This document shows positions 11,996-26,600 of a DNA stretch of 64,000 bases, one piece after another. Origin of the DNA: Rallus limicola (taxonomy: Eukaryota > Chordata > Aves > Gruiformes > Rallidae); NCBI GenBank assembly GCA_022605955.1, contig JAKCOZ010000099.1:372001-436000 (forward strand). Reading direction: 5' to 3'. The notes below the pieces were generated by a model. The model was not told where the DNA came from and did no database searches. It saw nothing but the letters and a program-made list of their open reading frames with translations. The translations under genes and the position numbers were made by a program. The stretch's first letter is position 1, and each line of letters begins with the position of its first letter.

Positions 11996-14900
11996 GTGCT
12001 TTTCTCGGCCCTAGCAGACTGCAGTTCAAAACATGCTAAACGTCCAGCAATAACTCCCAAAGTAAAGAAGCTAGGCCTGAAAGGCATAGCTCGTCTGAAA
12101 CCTCCTAACAGGACACATGAGCAGACCCTGTCACTTTGGCTCTCAGCCTTTTCCTTTGCCTGGAAAGAGGGAACATGCCTGGAACCTCCTACGGTGCTTT
12201 TCTCGGCCCTAGCAGACTGCAGTTCAAAACATGCTAAACGTCCAGCAATAACTCCCAAAGTAAAGAAGCTAGGCATGAAAGGCATAGCTTGTCTGAAACC
12301 TCCTAACAGGACACACGAGCAGACCCTGTCACTTTGGCTCTCAGCCTTTTCCTTTGCCTGGAAAGAGGGAACATGCCTGGAACCTCCTACGGTGCTTTTC
12401 TCAGCCCTAGCAGACTGCAGATCACAACATGCTAAACGTCCAGCAATAACTCCCAAAGTAAAGAAGCTAGGCCTGAAAGGCATAGCTTGTCTGAAACCTC
12501 CTGACAGGACACACGAGCAGACCCTGTCACTTTGGCTCTCAGCCTTTTCCTTTGCCTGGAAAGAGGGAACATGCCTGGAACCTCCTACGGTGCTTTTCTC
12601 GGCCCTAGCAGACTGCAGTTCAAAACATGCTAAACGTCCAGCAATAACTCCCAAAGTAAAGAAGCTAGGCCTGAAAGGCATAGCTTGTCTGAAACCTCCT
12701 AACAGGACACACGAGCAGACCCTGTCACTTTGGCTCTCAGCCTTTTCCTTTGCCTGGAAAGAGGGAACATGCCTGGAACCTCCTACAGTGCTTTTCTCTG
12801 CCCTAGCAGACTGCAGTTCAAAACATGCTAAACGTCCAGCAATAACTCCCAAAGTAAAGAAGCTAGGCCTGAAAGGCATAGCTTGTCTGAAACCTCCTAA
12901 CAGGACACACGAGCAGACCCTGTCACTTTGGCTCTCAGCCTTTTCCTTTGCCTGGAAAGAGGGAACATGCCTGGAACCTCCTACGGTGCTTTTCTCGGCC
13001 CTAGCAGACTGCAGTTCAAAACATGCTAAACGTCCAGCAATAACTCCCAAAGTAAAGAAGCTAGGCCTGAAAGGCATAGCTTGTCTGAAACCTCCTAACA
13101 GGACACACGAGCAGACCCTGTCACTTTGGCTCTCAGCCTTTTCCTTTGCCTGGAAAGAGGGAACATGCCTGGAACCTCCTACGGTGCTTTTCTCGGCCCT
13201 AGCAGACTGCAGTTCAAAACATGCTAAACGTCCAGCAATAACTCCCAAAGTAAAGAAGCGAGGCCTGAAAGGCATAGCTTGTCTGAAACCTCCTAACAGG
13301 ACACACGAGCAGACCCTGTCACTTTGGCTCTCAGCCTTTTCCTTTGCCTGGAAAGAGGGAACATGCCTGGAACCTCCTACGGTGCTTTTCTCGGCCCTAG
13401 CAGACTGCAGTTCAAAACATGCTAAACGTCCAGCAATAACTCCCAAAGTAAAGAAGCTAGGCCTGAAAGGCATAGCTTGTCTGAAACCCCCTAACAGGAC
13501 ACACGAGCAGCCCCTGTCACTTTGGCTCTCAGCCTTTTCCTTTGCCTGGAAAGAGGGAACATGCCTGGAACCTCCTACGGTGCTTTTCTCGGCCCTAGCA
13601 GACTGCAGTTCAAAACATGCTAAACGTCCAGCAATAACTCCCAAAGTAAAGAAGCTAGGCCTGAAAGGCATAGCTTGTCTGAAACCTCCTAACAGGACAC
13701 ACGAGCAGACCCTGTCACTTTGACTCTCAGCCTTTTCCTTTGCCTGGAAAGAGGGAACATGCCTGGAACCTCCTACGGTGCTTTTCTCGGCCCTAGCAGA
13801 CTGCAGTTCAAAACATGCTAAACGTCCAGCAATAACTCCCAAAGTAAAGAAGCTAGGCCTGAAAGGCATAGCTCGTCTGAAACCTCCTAACAGGACACAC
13901 GAGCAGACCCTGTCACTTTGGCTCTCAGCCTTTTCCCTTGCCTGGAAAGAGGGAACATGCCTGGAACCTCCTACGGTGCTTTTCTCGGCCCTAGCAGACT
14001 GCAGTTCAAAACATGCTAAACGTCCAGCAATAACTTCTAAAGTAAAGAAGCTAGGCCTGAAAGGCATAGCTCGTCTGAAACCTCCTAACAGGACACACGA
14101 GCAGACCCTGTCACTTTGGCTCTCAGCCTTTTCCTTTGCCTGGAAAGAGGGAACATGCCTGGAACCTCCTACGGTGCTTTTCTCGGCCCTAGCAGACTGC
14201 AGTTCAAAACATGCTAAACGTCCAGCAATAACTCCCAAAGTAAAGAAGCTAGGCCTGAAAGGCATAGCTTGTCTGAAACCTCCTGACAGGACACACGAGC
14301 AGACCCTGTCACTTTGGCTCTCAGCCTTTTCCTTTGCCTGGAAAGAGGGAACATGCCTGGAACCTCCTACGGTGCTTTTCTCGGCCCTAGCAGACTGCAG
14401 TTCAAAACATGCTAAACGTCCAGCAATAACTCCCAAAGTAAAGAAGCTAGGCCTGAAAGGCATAGCTTGTCTGAAACCTCCTAACAGGACACACGAGCAG
14501 ACCCTGTCACTTTGACTCTCAGCCTTTTCCTTTGCCTGGAAAGAGGGAACATGCCTGAAACCTCCTAAGGTGCTTTTCTCTGCCCTAGCAGACTGCAGTT
14601 CAAAACATGCTAAACGTCCAGCAATAACTCCCAAAGTAAAGAAGCTAGGCCTGAAAGGCATAGCTCGTCTGAAACCTCCTAACAGGACACACGAGCAGAC
14701 CCTGTCACTTTGGCTCTCAGCCTTTTCCTTTGCCTGGAAAGAGGGAACATGCCTGGAACCTCCTACGGTGCTTTTCTCGGCCCTAGCAGACTGCAGTTCA
14801 AAACATGCTAAACGTCCAGACATAACTCCCAAAGTAAAGAAGCTAGGCCTGAAAGGCATAGCTTGTCTGAAACCTCCTGACAGGACACACGAGCAGCCCC

Positions 14901-16549
14901 TGTCACTTTGGCTCTCAGCCTTTTCCTTTGCCTGGAAAGAGGGAACATGCCTGGAACCTCCTACGGTGCTTTTCTCGGCCCTAGCAGACTGCAGGTCACA
15001 ACATGCTAAACGTCCAGCAATAACTCCCAAAGTAAAGAAGCTAGGCCTGAAAGGCATAGCTTGTCTGAAACCTCCTAACAGGACACACGAGCAGACCCTG
15101 TCACTTTGGCTCTCAGCCTTTTCCTTTGCCTGGAAAGAGGGAACATGCCTGGAACATCCTACGGTGCTTTTCTCGGCCCTAGCAGACTGCAGTTCAAAAC
15201 ATGCTAAACGTCCAGCAATAACTCCCAAAGTAAAGAAGCTAGGCCTGAAAGGCATAGCTCGTCTGAAACCTCCTAACAGGACACACGAGCAGACCCTGTC
15301 ACTTTGGCTCTCAGCCTTTTCCTTTGCCTGGAAAGAGGGAACATGCCTGGAACCTCCTACGGTGCTTTTCTCGGCCCTAGCAGACTGCAGTTCAAAACAT
15401 GCTAAACGTCCAGCAATAACTCCCAAAGTAAAGAAGCTAGGCCTGAAAGGCATAGGTTGTCTGAAACCTCCTAACAGGACACACGAGCAGACCCTGTCAC
15501 TTTGGCTCTCAGCCTTTTCCTTTGCCTGGAAAGAGGGAACATGCCTGGAACCTCCTACGGTGCTTTTCTCGGCCCTAGCAGACTGCAGTTCAAAACATGC
15601 TAAACGTCCAGCAATAACTCCCAAAGTAAAGAAGCTAGGCCTGAAAGGCATAGCTTGTCTGAAACCTCCTAACAGGACACACGAGCAGACCCTGTCACTT
15701 TGGCTCTCAGCCTTTCCCTTTGCCTGGAAAGAGGGAACATGCCTGGAACCTCCTACGGTGCTTTTCTCGGCCCTAGCAGACTGCAGTTCAAAACATGCTA
15801 AACGTCCAGCAATAACTCCCAAAGTAAAGAAGCTAGGCCTGAAAGGCATAGCTTGTCTGAAACCTCCTAACAGGACACACGAGCAGACCCTGTCACTTTG
15901 GCTCTCAGCCTTTTCCTTTGCCTGGAAAGAGGGAACATGCCTGGAACCTCCTACGGTGCTTTTCTCGGCCCTAGCAGACTGCAGTTCAAAACATGCTAAA
16001 CGTCCAGCAATAACTCCCAAAGTAAAGAAGCTAGGCCTGAAAGGCATAGCTTGTCTGAAACCTCCTAACAGGACACACGAGCAGACCCTGTCACTTTGGC
16101 TCTCAGCCTTTTCCTTTGCCTGGAAAGAGGGAACATGCCTGGAACCTCCTACGGTGCTTTTCTCGGCCCTAGCAGACTGCAGTTCAAAACATGCTAAACG
16201 TCCAGCAATAACTCCCAAAGAAAAGAAGCTAGGCCTGAAAGGCATAGCTTGTCTGAAACCTCCTAACAGGACACACGAGCAGACCCTGTCACTTTGACTC
16301 TCAGCCTTTTCCTTTGCCTGGAAAGAGGGAACATGCCTGGAACCTCCTACGGTGCTTTTCTCGGCCCTAGCAGACTGCAGTTCAAAACATGCTAAACGTC
16401 CAGACATAACTCCCAAAGTAAAGAAGCTAGGCCTGAAAGGCATAGCTTGTCTGAAACCTCCTAACAGGACACACGAGCAGACCCTGTCACTTTGACTCTC
16501 AGCCTTTTCCTTTGCCTGGAAAGAGGGAACATGCCTGGAACCTCCTACG
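11996..16549. repeat. 23-monomer block, first of four relatives
   Basis: The TGA markers divide it into 9, 4, 9 and 1 monomers. Diagnostic variants in order include ACACATGAG, GGCATGAAAGG, CAGATCACAAC, GCGAGG, CAGCCCCTG, ACTTCTAAAG, GACATAAC, GGAACATCC, CATAGGTTG and CCTTTCCCTTTG. The same order recurs at 23,678, 34,766 and 41,498, so this is the oldest-looking or most divergent relative of the block inside large copies A, B and C. It ends differently from them, with AAAGAAAAG/TGA and GACATAAC/TGA monomers at 16,154-16,549. Confidence 0.8.
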
Positions 16550-18331
16550 GTGCTTTTCTCGGCCCTAGCAGACTGCAGTTCAAAACATGCTAAACGTCCA
16601 GCAATAACTCCCAAAGTAAAGAAGCTAGGCCTGAAAGGCATAGCTTGTCTGAAACCTCCTAACAGGACACACGAGCAGACCCTGTCACTTTGGCTCTCAG
16701 CCTTTTCCTTTGCCTGGAAAGAGGGAACATGCCTGGAACCTCCTACGGTGCTTTTCTCGGCCCTAGCAGACTGCAGATCACAACATGCTAAACGTCCAGC
16801 AATAACTCCCAAAGTAAAGAAGCTAGGCCTGAAAGGCATAGCTTGTCTGAAACCTCCTGACAGGACACACGAGCAGACCCTGTCACTTTGGCTCTCAGCC
16901 TTTTCCTTTGCCTGGAAAGAGGGAACATGCCTGGAACCTCCTACGGTGCTTTTCTCGGCCCTAGCAGACTGCAGTTCAAAACATGCTAAACGTCCAGCAA
17001 TAACTCCCAAAGTAAAGAAGCTAGGCCTGAAAGGCATAGCTTGTCTGAAACCTCCTAACAGGACACACGAGCAGACCCTGTCACTTTGGCTCTCAGCCTT
17101 TTCCTTTGCCTGGAAAGAGGGAACATGCCTGGAACCTCCTACAGTGCTTTTCTCGGCCCTAGCAGACTGCAGTTCAAAACATGCTAAACGTCCAGCAATA
17201 ACTCCCAAAGTAAAGAAGCTAGGCCTGAAAGGCATAGCTTGTCTGAAACCTCCTAACAGGACACACGAGCAGACCCTGTCACTTTGGCTCTCAGCCTTTT
17301 CCTTTGCCTGGAAAGAGGGAACATGCCTGGAACCTCCTACGGTGCTTTTCTCGGCCCTAGCAGACTGCAGTTCAAAACATGCTAAACGTCCAGCAATAAC
17401 TCCCAAAGTAAAGAAGCTAGGCCTGAAAGGCATAGCTTGTCTGAAACCTCCTAACAGGACACACGAGCAGACCCTGTCACTTTGGCTCTCAGCCTTTTCC
17501 TTTGCCTGGAAAGAGGGAACATGCCTGGAACCTCCTACGGTGCTTTTCTCGGCCCTAGCAGACTGCAGTTCAAAACATGCTAAACGTCCAGCAATAACTC
17601 CCAAAGTAAAGAAGCTAGGCCTGAAAGGCATAGCTTGTCTGAAACCTCCTAACAGGACACACGAGCAGACCCTGTCACTTTGGCTCTCAGCCTTTTCCTT
17701 TGCCTGGAAAGAGGGAACATGCCTGGAACCTCCTACGGTGCTTTTCTCGGCCCTAGCAGACTGCAGTTCAAAACATGCTAAACGTCCAGCAATAACTCCC
17801 AAAGTAAAGAAGCTAGGCCTGAAAGGCATAGCTTGTCTGAAACCCCCTAACAGGACACACGAGCAGCCCCTGTCACTTTGGCTCTCAGCCTTTTCCTTTG
17901 CCTGGAAAGAGGGAACATGCCTGGAACCTCCTACGGTGCTTTTCTCGGCCCTAGCAGACTGCAGTTCAAAACATGCTAAATGTCCAGCAATAACTTCTAA
18001 AGTAAAGAAGCTAGGCCTGAAAGGCATAGCTCGTCTGAAACCTCCTAACAGGACACACGAGCAGACCCTGTCACTTTGGCTCTCAGCCTTTTCCTTTGCC
18101 TGGAAAGAGGGAACATGCCTGGAACCTCCTACGGTGCTTTTCTCGGCCCTAGCAGACTGCAGTTCAAAACATGCTAAACGTCCAGCAATAACTCCCAAAG
18201 TAAAGAAGCTAGGCCTGAAAGGCATAGCTTGTCTGAAACCTCCTAACAGGACACACGAGCAGACCCTGTCACTTTGGCTCTCAGCCTTTTCCTTTGCCTG
18301 GAAAGAGGGAACATGCCTGGAACCTCCTACG
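16550..18331. repeat. Nine-monomer linker between HOR blocks
   Basis: Nine monomers with no TGA marker. The second has CAGATCACAAC with CCTGACAGG, the seventh CAGCCCCTG with CCCCCTAAC, and the eighth combines AAATGTCC with ACTTCTAAAG. The opening order (TGA/AAAGAAAAG, TGA/GACATAAC, plain, CAGATCACAAC) resembles that near 57,000-58,100, so the linker is probably a fragment of the unit found at the right of the window. No non-satellite sequence is present. Confidence 0.7.
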
Positions 18332-21300
18332 GTGCTTTTCTCGGCCCTAGCAGACTGCAGTTCAAAACATGCTAAACGTCCAGCAATAACTCCCAAAGTA
18401 AAGAAGCGAGGCCTGAAAGGCATAGCTTGTCTGAAACCTCCTAACAGGACACACGAGCAGACCCTGTCACTTTGGCTCTCAGCCTTTTCCTTTGCCTGGA
18501 AAGAGGGAACATGCCTGGAACCTCCTACGGTGCTTTTCTCGGCCCTAGCAGACTGCAGTTCAAAACATGCTAAACGTCCAGCAATAACTCCCAAAGAAAA
18601 GAAGCTAGGCCTGAAAGGCATAGCTTGTCTGAAACCTCCTAGCAGGACACACGAGCAGACCCTGTCACTTTGACTCTCAGCCTTTTCCTTTGCCTGGAAA
18701 GAGGGAACATGCCTGGAACCTCCTACGGTGCTTTTCTCGGCCCTAGCAGACTGCAGTTCAAAACATGCTAAACGTCCAGCAATAACTCCCAAAGTAAAGA
18801 AGCTAGGCCTGAAAGGCATAGCTTGTCTGAAACCTCCTGACAGGACACACGAGCAGACCCTGTCACTTTGGCTCTCAGCCTTTTCCTTTGCCTGGAAAGA
18901 GGGAACATGCCTGGAACCTCCTACGGTGCTTTTCTCGGCCCTAGCAGACTGCAGTTCAAAACATGCTAAACGTCCAGCAATAACTCCCAAAGTAAAGAAG
19001 CTAGGCCTGAAAGGCATAGCTCGTCGGAAACCTCCTAACAGGACACACGAGCAGACCCTGTCACTTTGGCTCTCAGCCTTTTCCTTTGCCTGGAAAGAGG
19101 GAACATGCCTGGAACCTCCTACAGTGCTTTTCTCTGCCCTAGCAGACTGCAGTTCAAAACATGCTAAACGTCCAGCAATAACTCCCAAAGTAAAGAAGCT
19201 AGGCCTGAAAGGCATAGCTTGTCTGAAACCTCCTGACAGGACACACGAGCAGACCCTGTCACTTTGGCTCTCAGCCTTTTCCTTTGCCTGGAAAGAGGGA
19301 ACATGCCTGGAACCTCCTACGGTGCTTTTCTCGGCCCTAGCAGACTGCAGTTCAAAACATGCTAAACGTCCAGCAATAACTCCCAAAATAAAGAAGCTAG
19401 GCCTGAAAGGCATAGCTTGTCTGAAACCTCCTAACAGGACACACGAGCAGACCCTGTCACTTTGGCTCTCAGCCTTTTCCTTTGCCTGGAAAGAGGGAAC
19501 ATGCCTGGAACCTCCTACGGTGCTTTTCTCGGCCCTAGCAGACTGCAGTTCAAAACATGCTAAACGTCCAGCAATAACTCCCAAAGTAAAGAAGCTAGGC
19601 CTGAAAGGCATAGCTTGTCTGAAACCCCCTAACAGGACACACGAGCAGACCCTGTCACTTTGGCTCTCAGCCTTTTCCTTTGCCTGGAAAGAGGGAACAT
19701 GCCTGGAACCTCCTACAGTGCTTTTCTCGGCCCTAGCAGACTGCAGTTCAAAACATGCTAAACGTCCAGCAATAACTCCCAAAGTAAAGAAGCTAGGCCT
19801 GAAAGGCATAGCTTGTCTGAAACCTCCTAACAGGACACACGAGCAGACCCTGTCACTTTGGCTCTCAGCCTTTTCCTTTGCCTGGAAAGAGGGAACATGC
19901 CTGGAACCTCCTACGGTGCTTTTCTCGGCCCTAGCAGACTGCAGTTCAAAACATGCTAAACGTCCAGCAATAACTCCCAAAGTAAAGATACGAGGCCTGA
20001 AAGGCATAGCTTGTCTGAAACCTCCTAACAGGACACACGAGCAGACCCTGTCACTTTGGCTCTCAGCCTTTTCCTTTGCCTGGAAAGAGGGAACATGCCT
20101 GGAACCTCCTACGGTGCTTTTCTCGGCCCTAGCAGACTGCAGTTCAAAACATGCTAAACGTCCAGCAATAACTCCCAAAGTAAAGAAGCTAGGCCTGAAA
20201 GGCATAGCTTGTCTGAAACCTCCTAACAGGACACACGAGCAGACCCTGTCACTTTGGCTCTCAGCCTTTTCCTTTGCCTGGAAAGAGGGAACATGCCTGG
20301 AACCTCCTACGGTGCTTTTCTCGGCCCTAGCAGACTGCAGTTCAAAACATGCTAAACGTCCAGCAATAACTCCCAAAGTAAAGAAGCTAGGCCTGAAAGG
20401 CATAGCTTGTCTGAAACCTCCTAACAGGACACACGAGCAGACCCTGTCACTTTGGCTCTCAGCCTTTTCCTTTGCCTGGAAAGAGGGAACATGCCTGGAA
20501 CCTCCTACAGTGCTTTTCTCTGCCCTAGCAGACTGCAGTTCAAAACATGCTAAACGTCCAGCAATAACTCCCAAAGTAAAGAAGCTAGGCCTGAAAGGCA
20601 TAGCTTGTCTGAAACCTCCTAACAGGACACACGAGCAGACCCTGTCACTTTGGCTCTCAGCCTTTTCCTTTGCCTGGAAAGAGGGAACATGCCTGGAACC
20701 TCCTACGGTGCTTTTCTCGGCCCTAGCAGACTGCAGTTCAAAACATGCTAAACGTCCAGCAATAACTCCCAAAGTAAAGAAGCTAGGCCTGAAAGGCATA
20801 GCTTGTCTGAAACCTCCTAACAGGACACACGAGCAGACCCTGTCACTTTGGCTCTCAGCCTTTTCCTTTGCCTGGAAAGAGGGAACATGCCTGGAACCTC
20901 CTACGGTGCTTTTCTCGGCCCTAGCAGACTGCAGTTCAAAACATGCTAAACGTCCAGCAATAACTCCCAAAGTAAAGAAGCGAGGCCTGAAAGGCATAGC
21001 TTGTCTGAAACCTCCTAACAGGACACACGAGCAGACCCTGTCACTTTGGCTCTCAGCCTTTTCCTTTGCCTGGAAAGAGGGAACATGCCTGGAACCTCCT
21101 ACGGTGCTTTTCTCGGCCCTAGCAGACTGCAGTTCAAAACATGCTAAACGTCCAGCAATAACTCCCAAAGTAAAGAAGCTAGGCCTGAAAGGCATAGCTT
21201 GTCTGAAACCCCCTAACAGGACACACGAGCAGCCCCTGTCACTTTGGCTCTCAGCCTTTTCCTTTGCCTGGAAAGAGGGAACATGCCTGGAACCTCCTAC

Positions 21301-23677
21301 GGTGCTTTTCTCGGCCCTAGCAGACTGCAGTTCAAAACATGCTAAACGTCCAGCAATAACTCCCAAAGTAAAGAAGCTAGGCCTGAAAGGCATAGCTTGT
21401 CTGAAACCTCCTAACAGGACTCACAAGCAGACCCTGTCACTTTGACTCTCAGCCTTTTCCTTTGCCTGGAAAGAGGGAACATGCCTGGAACCTCCTACGG
21501 TGCTTTTCTCGGCCCTAGCAGACTGCAGTTCAAAACATGCTAAACGTCCAGCAATAACTCCCAAAGTAAAGAAGCTAGGCCTGAAAGGCATAGCTTGTCT
21601 GAAACCTCCTAACAGGACACACGAGCAGACCCTGTCACTTTGGCTCTCAGCCTTTTCCTTTGCCTGGAAAGAGGGAACATGCCTGGAACCTCCTACGGTG
21701 CTTTTCTCGGCCCTAGCAGACTGCAGTTCAAAACATGCTAAACGTCCAGCAATAACTTCTAAAGTAAAGAAGCTAGGCCTGAAAGGCATAGCTCGTCTGA
21801 AACCTCCTAACAGGACACAAGAGCAGACCCTGTCACTTTGGCTCTCAGCCTTTTCCTTTGCCTGGAAAGAGGGAACATGCCTGGAACCTCCTACGGTGCT
21901 TTTCTCGGCCCTAGCAGACTGCAGTTCAAAACATGCTAAACGTCCAGCAATAACTCCCAAAGTAAAGAAGCTAGGCCTGAAAGGCATAGCTTGTCTGAAA
22001 CCTCCTGACAGGACACACGAGCAGACCCTGTCACTTTGGCTCTCAGCTTTTTCCTTTGCCTGGAAAGAGGGAACATGCCTGGAACCTCCTACGGTGCTTT
22101 TCTCGGCCCTAGCAGACTGCAGTTCAAAACATGCTAAACGTCCAGCAATAACTCCCAAAGTAAAGAAGCTAGGCCTGAAAGGCATAGCTCGTCTGAAACC
22201 TCCTAACAGGACACACGAGCAGACCCTGTCACTTTGGCTCTCAGCCTTTTCCTTTGCCTGGAAAGAGGGAACATGCCTGGAACCTCCTACGGTGCTTTTC
22301 TCGGCCCTAGCAGACTGCAGTTCAAAACATGCTAAACGTCCAGCAATAACTTCTAAAGTAAAGAAGCTAGGCCTGAAAGGCATAGCTCGTCTGAAACCTC
22401 CTAACAGGACACACGAGCAGACCCTGTCACTTTGGCTCTCAGCCTTTTCCTTTGCCTGGAAAGAGGGAACATGCCTGGAACCTCCTACGGTGCTTTTCTC
22501 GGCCCTAGCAGACTGCAGTTCAAAACATGCTAAACGTCCAGCAATAACTCCCAAAGTAAAGAAGCTAGGCCTGAAAGGCATAGCTTGTCTGAAACCTCCT
22601 GACAGGACACACGAGCAGACCCTGTCACTTTGGCTCTCAGCTTTTTCCTTTGCCTGGAAAGAGGGAACATGCCTGAAACCTCCTAAGGTGCTTTTCTCGG
22701 CCCTAGCAGACTGCAGTTCAAAACATGCTAAACGTCCAGCAATAACTTCTAAAGTAAAGAAGCTAGGCCTGAAAGGCATAGCTCGTCTGAAACCTCCTAA
22801 CAGGACACAAGAGCAGACCCTGTCACTTTGGCTCTCAGCCTTTTCCTTTGCCTGGAAAGAGGGAACATGCCTGGAACCTCCTACGGTGCTTTTCTCGGCC
22901 CTAGCAGACTGCAGTTCAAAACATGCTAAACGTCCAGCAATAACTCCCAAAGTAAAGAAGCTAGGCCTGAAAGGCATAGCTTGTCTGAAACCTCCTGACA
23001 GGACACACGAGCAGACCCTGTCACTTTGGCTCTCAGCTTTTTCCTTTGCCTGGAAAGAGGGAACATGCCTGGAACCTCCTACTGTGCTTTTCTCAGCCCT
23101 AGCAGACTGCAGTTCAAAACATGCTAAACGTCCAGCAATAACTCCCAAAGTAAAGAAGCTAGGCCTGAAAGGCATAGCTTGTCTGAAACCTCCTAACAGG
23201 ACACACGAGCAGACCCTGTCACTTTGACTCTCAGCCTTTTCCTTTGCCTGGAAAGAGGGAACATGCCTGAAACCTCCTAAGGTGCTTTTCTCTGCCCTAG
23301 CAGACTGCAGTTCAAAACATGCTAAACGTCCAGCAATAACTCCCAAAGTAAAGAAGCTAGGCCTGAAAGGCATAGCTCGTCTGAAACCTCCTAACAGGAC
23401 ACACGAGCAGACCCTGTCACTTTGGCTCTCAGCCTTTTCCTTTGCCTGGAAAGAGGGAACATGCCTGGAACCTCCTACGGTGCTTTTCTCGGCCCTAGCA
23501 GACTGCAGGTCACAACATGCTAAACGTCCAGCAATAACTCCCAAAGTAAAGAAGCTAGGCCTGAAAGGCATAGCTTGTCTGAAACCTCCTAACAGGACAC
23601 ACGAGCAGACCCTGTCACTTTGACTCTCAGCCTTTTCCTTTGCCTGGAAAGAGGGAACATGCCTGGAACCTCCTACG
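18332..23677. repeat. HOR copy 3, related to copies 1 and 2 (27 monomers)
   Basis: It opens with GCGAGG and then AAAGAAAAG/CCTAGCAGG/TGA monomers, followed by a 14-monomer block (18,728-21,499), a 9-monomer block (21,500-23,281) and a 2-monomer block with CAGGTCACAAC (23,282-23,677). The 14-monomer block is like that of copy 1 in length but shares AGCTCG in its second member with copy 2. Its last monomer has a unique GACTCACAAGCAG change near 21,420. From 21,500 onward it also forms the start of large copy A. Confidence 0.8.
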
Positions 23678-26600
23678 GTGCTTTTCTCGGCCCTAGCAGA
23701 CTGCAGTTCAAAACATGCTAAACGTCCAGCAATAACTCCCAAAGTAAAGAAGCTAGGCCTGAAAGGCATAGCTCGTCTGAAACCTCCTAACAGGACACAT
23801 GAGCAGACCCTGTCACTTTGGCTCTCAGCCTTTTCCTTTGCCTGGAAAGAGGGAACATGCCTGGAACCTCCTACGGTGCTTTTCTCGGCCCTAGCAGACT
23901 GCAGTTCAAAACATGCTAAACGTCCAGCAATAACTCCCAAAGTAAAGAAGCTAGGCATGAAAGGCATAGCTTGTCTGAAACCTCCTAACAGGACACACGA
24001 GCAGACCCTGTCACTTTGGCTCTCAGCCTTTTCCTTTGCCTGGAAAGAGGGAACATGCCTGGAACCTCCTACGGTGCTTTTCTCAGCCCTAGCAGACTGC
24101 AGATCACAACATGCTAAACGTCCAGCAATAACTCCCAAAGTAAAGAAGCTAGGCCTGAAAGGCATAGCTTGTCTGAAACCTCCTGACAGGACACACGAGC
24201 AGACCCTGTCACTTTGGCTCTCAGCCTTTTCCTTTGCCTGGAAAGAGGGAACATGCCTGGAACCTCCTACGGTGCTTTTCTCGGCCCTAGCAGACTGCAG
24301 TTCAAAACATGCTAAACGTCCAGCAATAACTCCCAAAGTAAAGAAGCTAGGCCTGAAAGGCATAGCTTTTCTGAAACCTCCTAACAGGACACACGAGCAG
24401 ACCCTGTCACTTTGGCTCTCAGCCTTTTCCTTTGCCTGGAAAGAGGGAACATGCCTGGAACCTCCTACAGTGCTTTTCTCTGCCCTAGCAGACTGCAGTT
24501 CAAAACATGCTAAACGTCCAGCAATAACTCCCAAAGTAAAGAAGCTAGGCCTGAAAGGCATAGCTTGTCTGAAACCTCCTAACAGGACACACGAGCAGAC
24601 CCTGTCACTTTGGCTCTCAGCCTTTTCCTTTGCCTGGAAAGAGGGAACATGCCTGGAACCTCCTACGGTGCTTTTCTCGGCCCTAGCAGACTGCAGTTCA
24701 AAACATGCTAAACGTCCAGCAATAACTCCCAAAGTAAAGAAGCTAGGCCTGAAAGGCATAGCTTGTCTGAAACCTCCTAACAGGACACACGAGCAGACCC
24801 TGTCACTTTGGCTCTCAGCCTTTTCCTTTGCCTGGAAAGAGGGAACATGCCTGGAACCTCCTACGGTGCTTTTCTCGGCCCTAGCAGACTGCAGTTCAAA
24901 ACATGCTAAACGTCCAGCAATAACTCCCAAAGTAAAGAAGCGAGGCCTGAAAGGCATAGCTTGTCTGAAACCTCCTAACAGGACACACGAGCAGACCCTG
25001 TCACTTTGGCTCTCAGCCTTTTCCTTTGCCTGGAAAGAGGGAACATGCCTGGAACCTCCTACGGTGCTTTTCTCGGCCCTAGCAGACTGCAGTTCAAAAC
25101 ATGCTAAACGTCCAGCAATAACTCCCAAAGTAAAGAAGCTAGGCCTGAAAGGCATAGCTTGTCTGAAACCCCCTAACAGGACACACGAGCAGCCCCTGTC
25201 ACTTTGGCTCTCAGCCTTTTCCTTTGCCTGGAAAGAGGGAACATGCCTGGAACCTCCTACGGTGCTTTTCTCGGCCCTAGCAGACTGCAGTTCAAAACAT
25301 GCTAAACGTCCAGCAATAACTCCCAAAGTAAAGAAGCTAGGCCTGAAAGGCATAGCTTGTCTGAAACCTCCTAACAGGACACACGAGCAGACCCTGTCAC
25401 TTTGACTCTCAGCCTTTTCCTTTGCCTGGAAAGAGGGAACATGCCTGGAACCTCCTACGGTGCTTTTCTCGGCCCTAGCAGACTGCAGTTCAAAACATGC
25501 TAAACGTCCAGCAATAACTCCCAAAGTAAAGAAGCTAGGCCTGAAAGGCATAGCTCGTCTGAAACCTCCTAACAGGACACACGAGCAGACCCTGTCACTT
25601 TGGCTCTCAGCCTTTTCCTTTGCCTGGAAAGAGGGAACATGCCTGGAACCTCCTACGGTGCTTTTCTCGGCCCTAGCAGACTGCAGTTCAAAACATGCTA
25701 AACGTCCAGCAATAACTTCTAAAGTAAAGAAGCTAGGCCTGAAAGGCATAGCTCGTCTGAAACCTCCTAACAGGACACACGAGCAGACCCTGTCACTTTG
25801 GCTCTCAGCCTTTTCCTTTGCCTGGAAAGAGGGAACATGCCTGGAACCTCCTACGGTGCTTTTCTCGGCCCTAGCAGACTGCAGTTCAAAACATGCTAAA
25901 CGTCCAGCAATAACTCCCAAAGTAAAGAAGCTAGGCCTGAAAGGCATAGCTTGTCTGAAACCTCCTGACAGGACACACGAGCAGACCCTGTCACTTTGGC
26001 TCTCAGCCTTTTCCTTTGCCTGGAAAGAGGGAACATGCCTGGAACCTCCTACGGTGCTTTTCTCGGCCCTAGCAGACTGCAGTTCAAAACATGCTAAACG
26101 TCCAGCAATAACTCCCAAAGTAAAGAAGCTAGGCCTGAAAGGCATAGCTTGTCTGAAACCTCCTAACAGGACACACGAGCAGACCCTGTCACTTTGACTC
26201 TCAGCCTTTTCCTTTGCCTGGAAAGAGGGAACATGCCTGAAACCTCCTAAGGTGCTTTTCTCGGCCCTAGCAGACTGCAGTTCAAAACATGCTAAACGTC
26301 CAGCAATAACTCCCAAAGTAAAGAAGCTAGGCCTGAAAGGCATAGCTCGTCTGAAACCTCCTAACAGGACACACGAGCAGACCCTGTCACTTTGGCTCTC
26401 AGCCTTTTCCTTTGCCTGGAAAGAGGGAACATGCCTGGAACCTCCTACGGTGCTTTTCTCGGCCCTAGCAGACTGCAGTTCAAAACATGCTAAACGTCCA
26501 GACATAACTCCCAAAGTAAAGAAGCTAGGCCTGAAAGGCATAGCTTGTCTGAAACCTCCTGACAGGACACACGAGCAGACCCTGTCACTTTGGCTCTCAG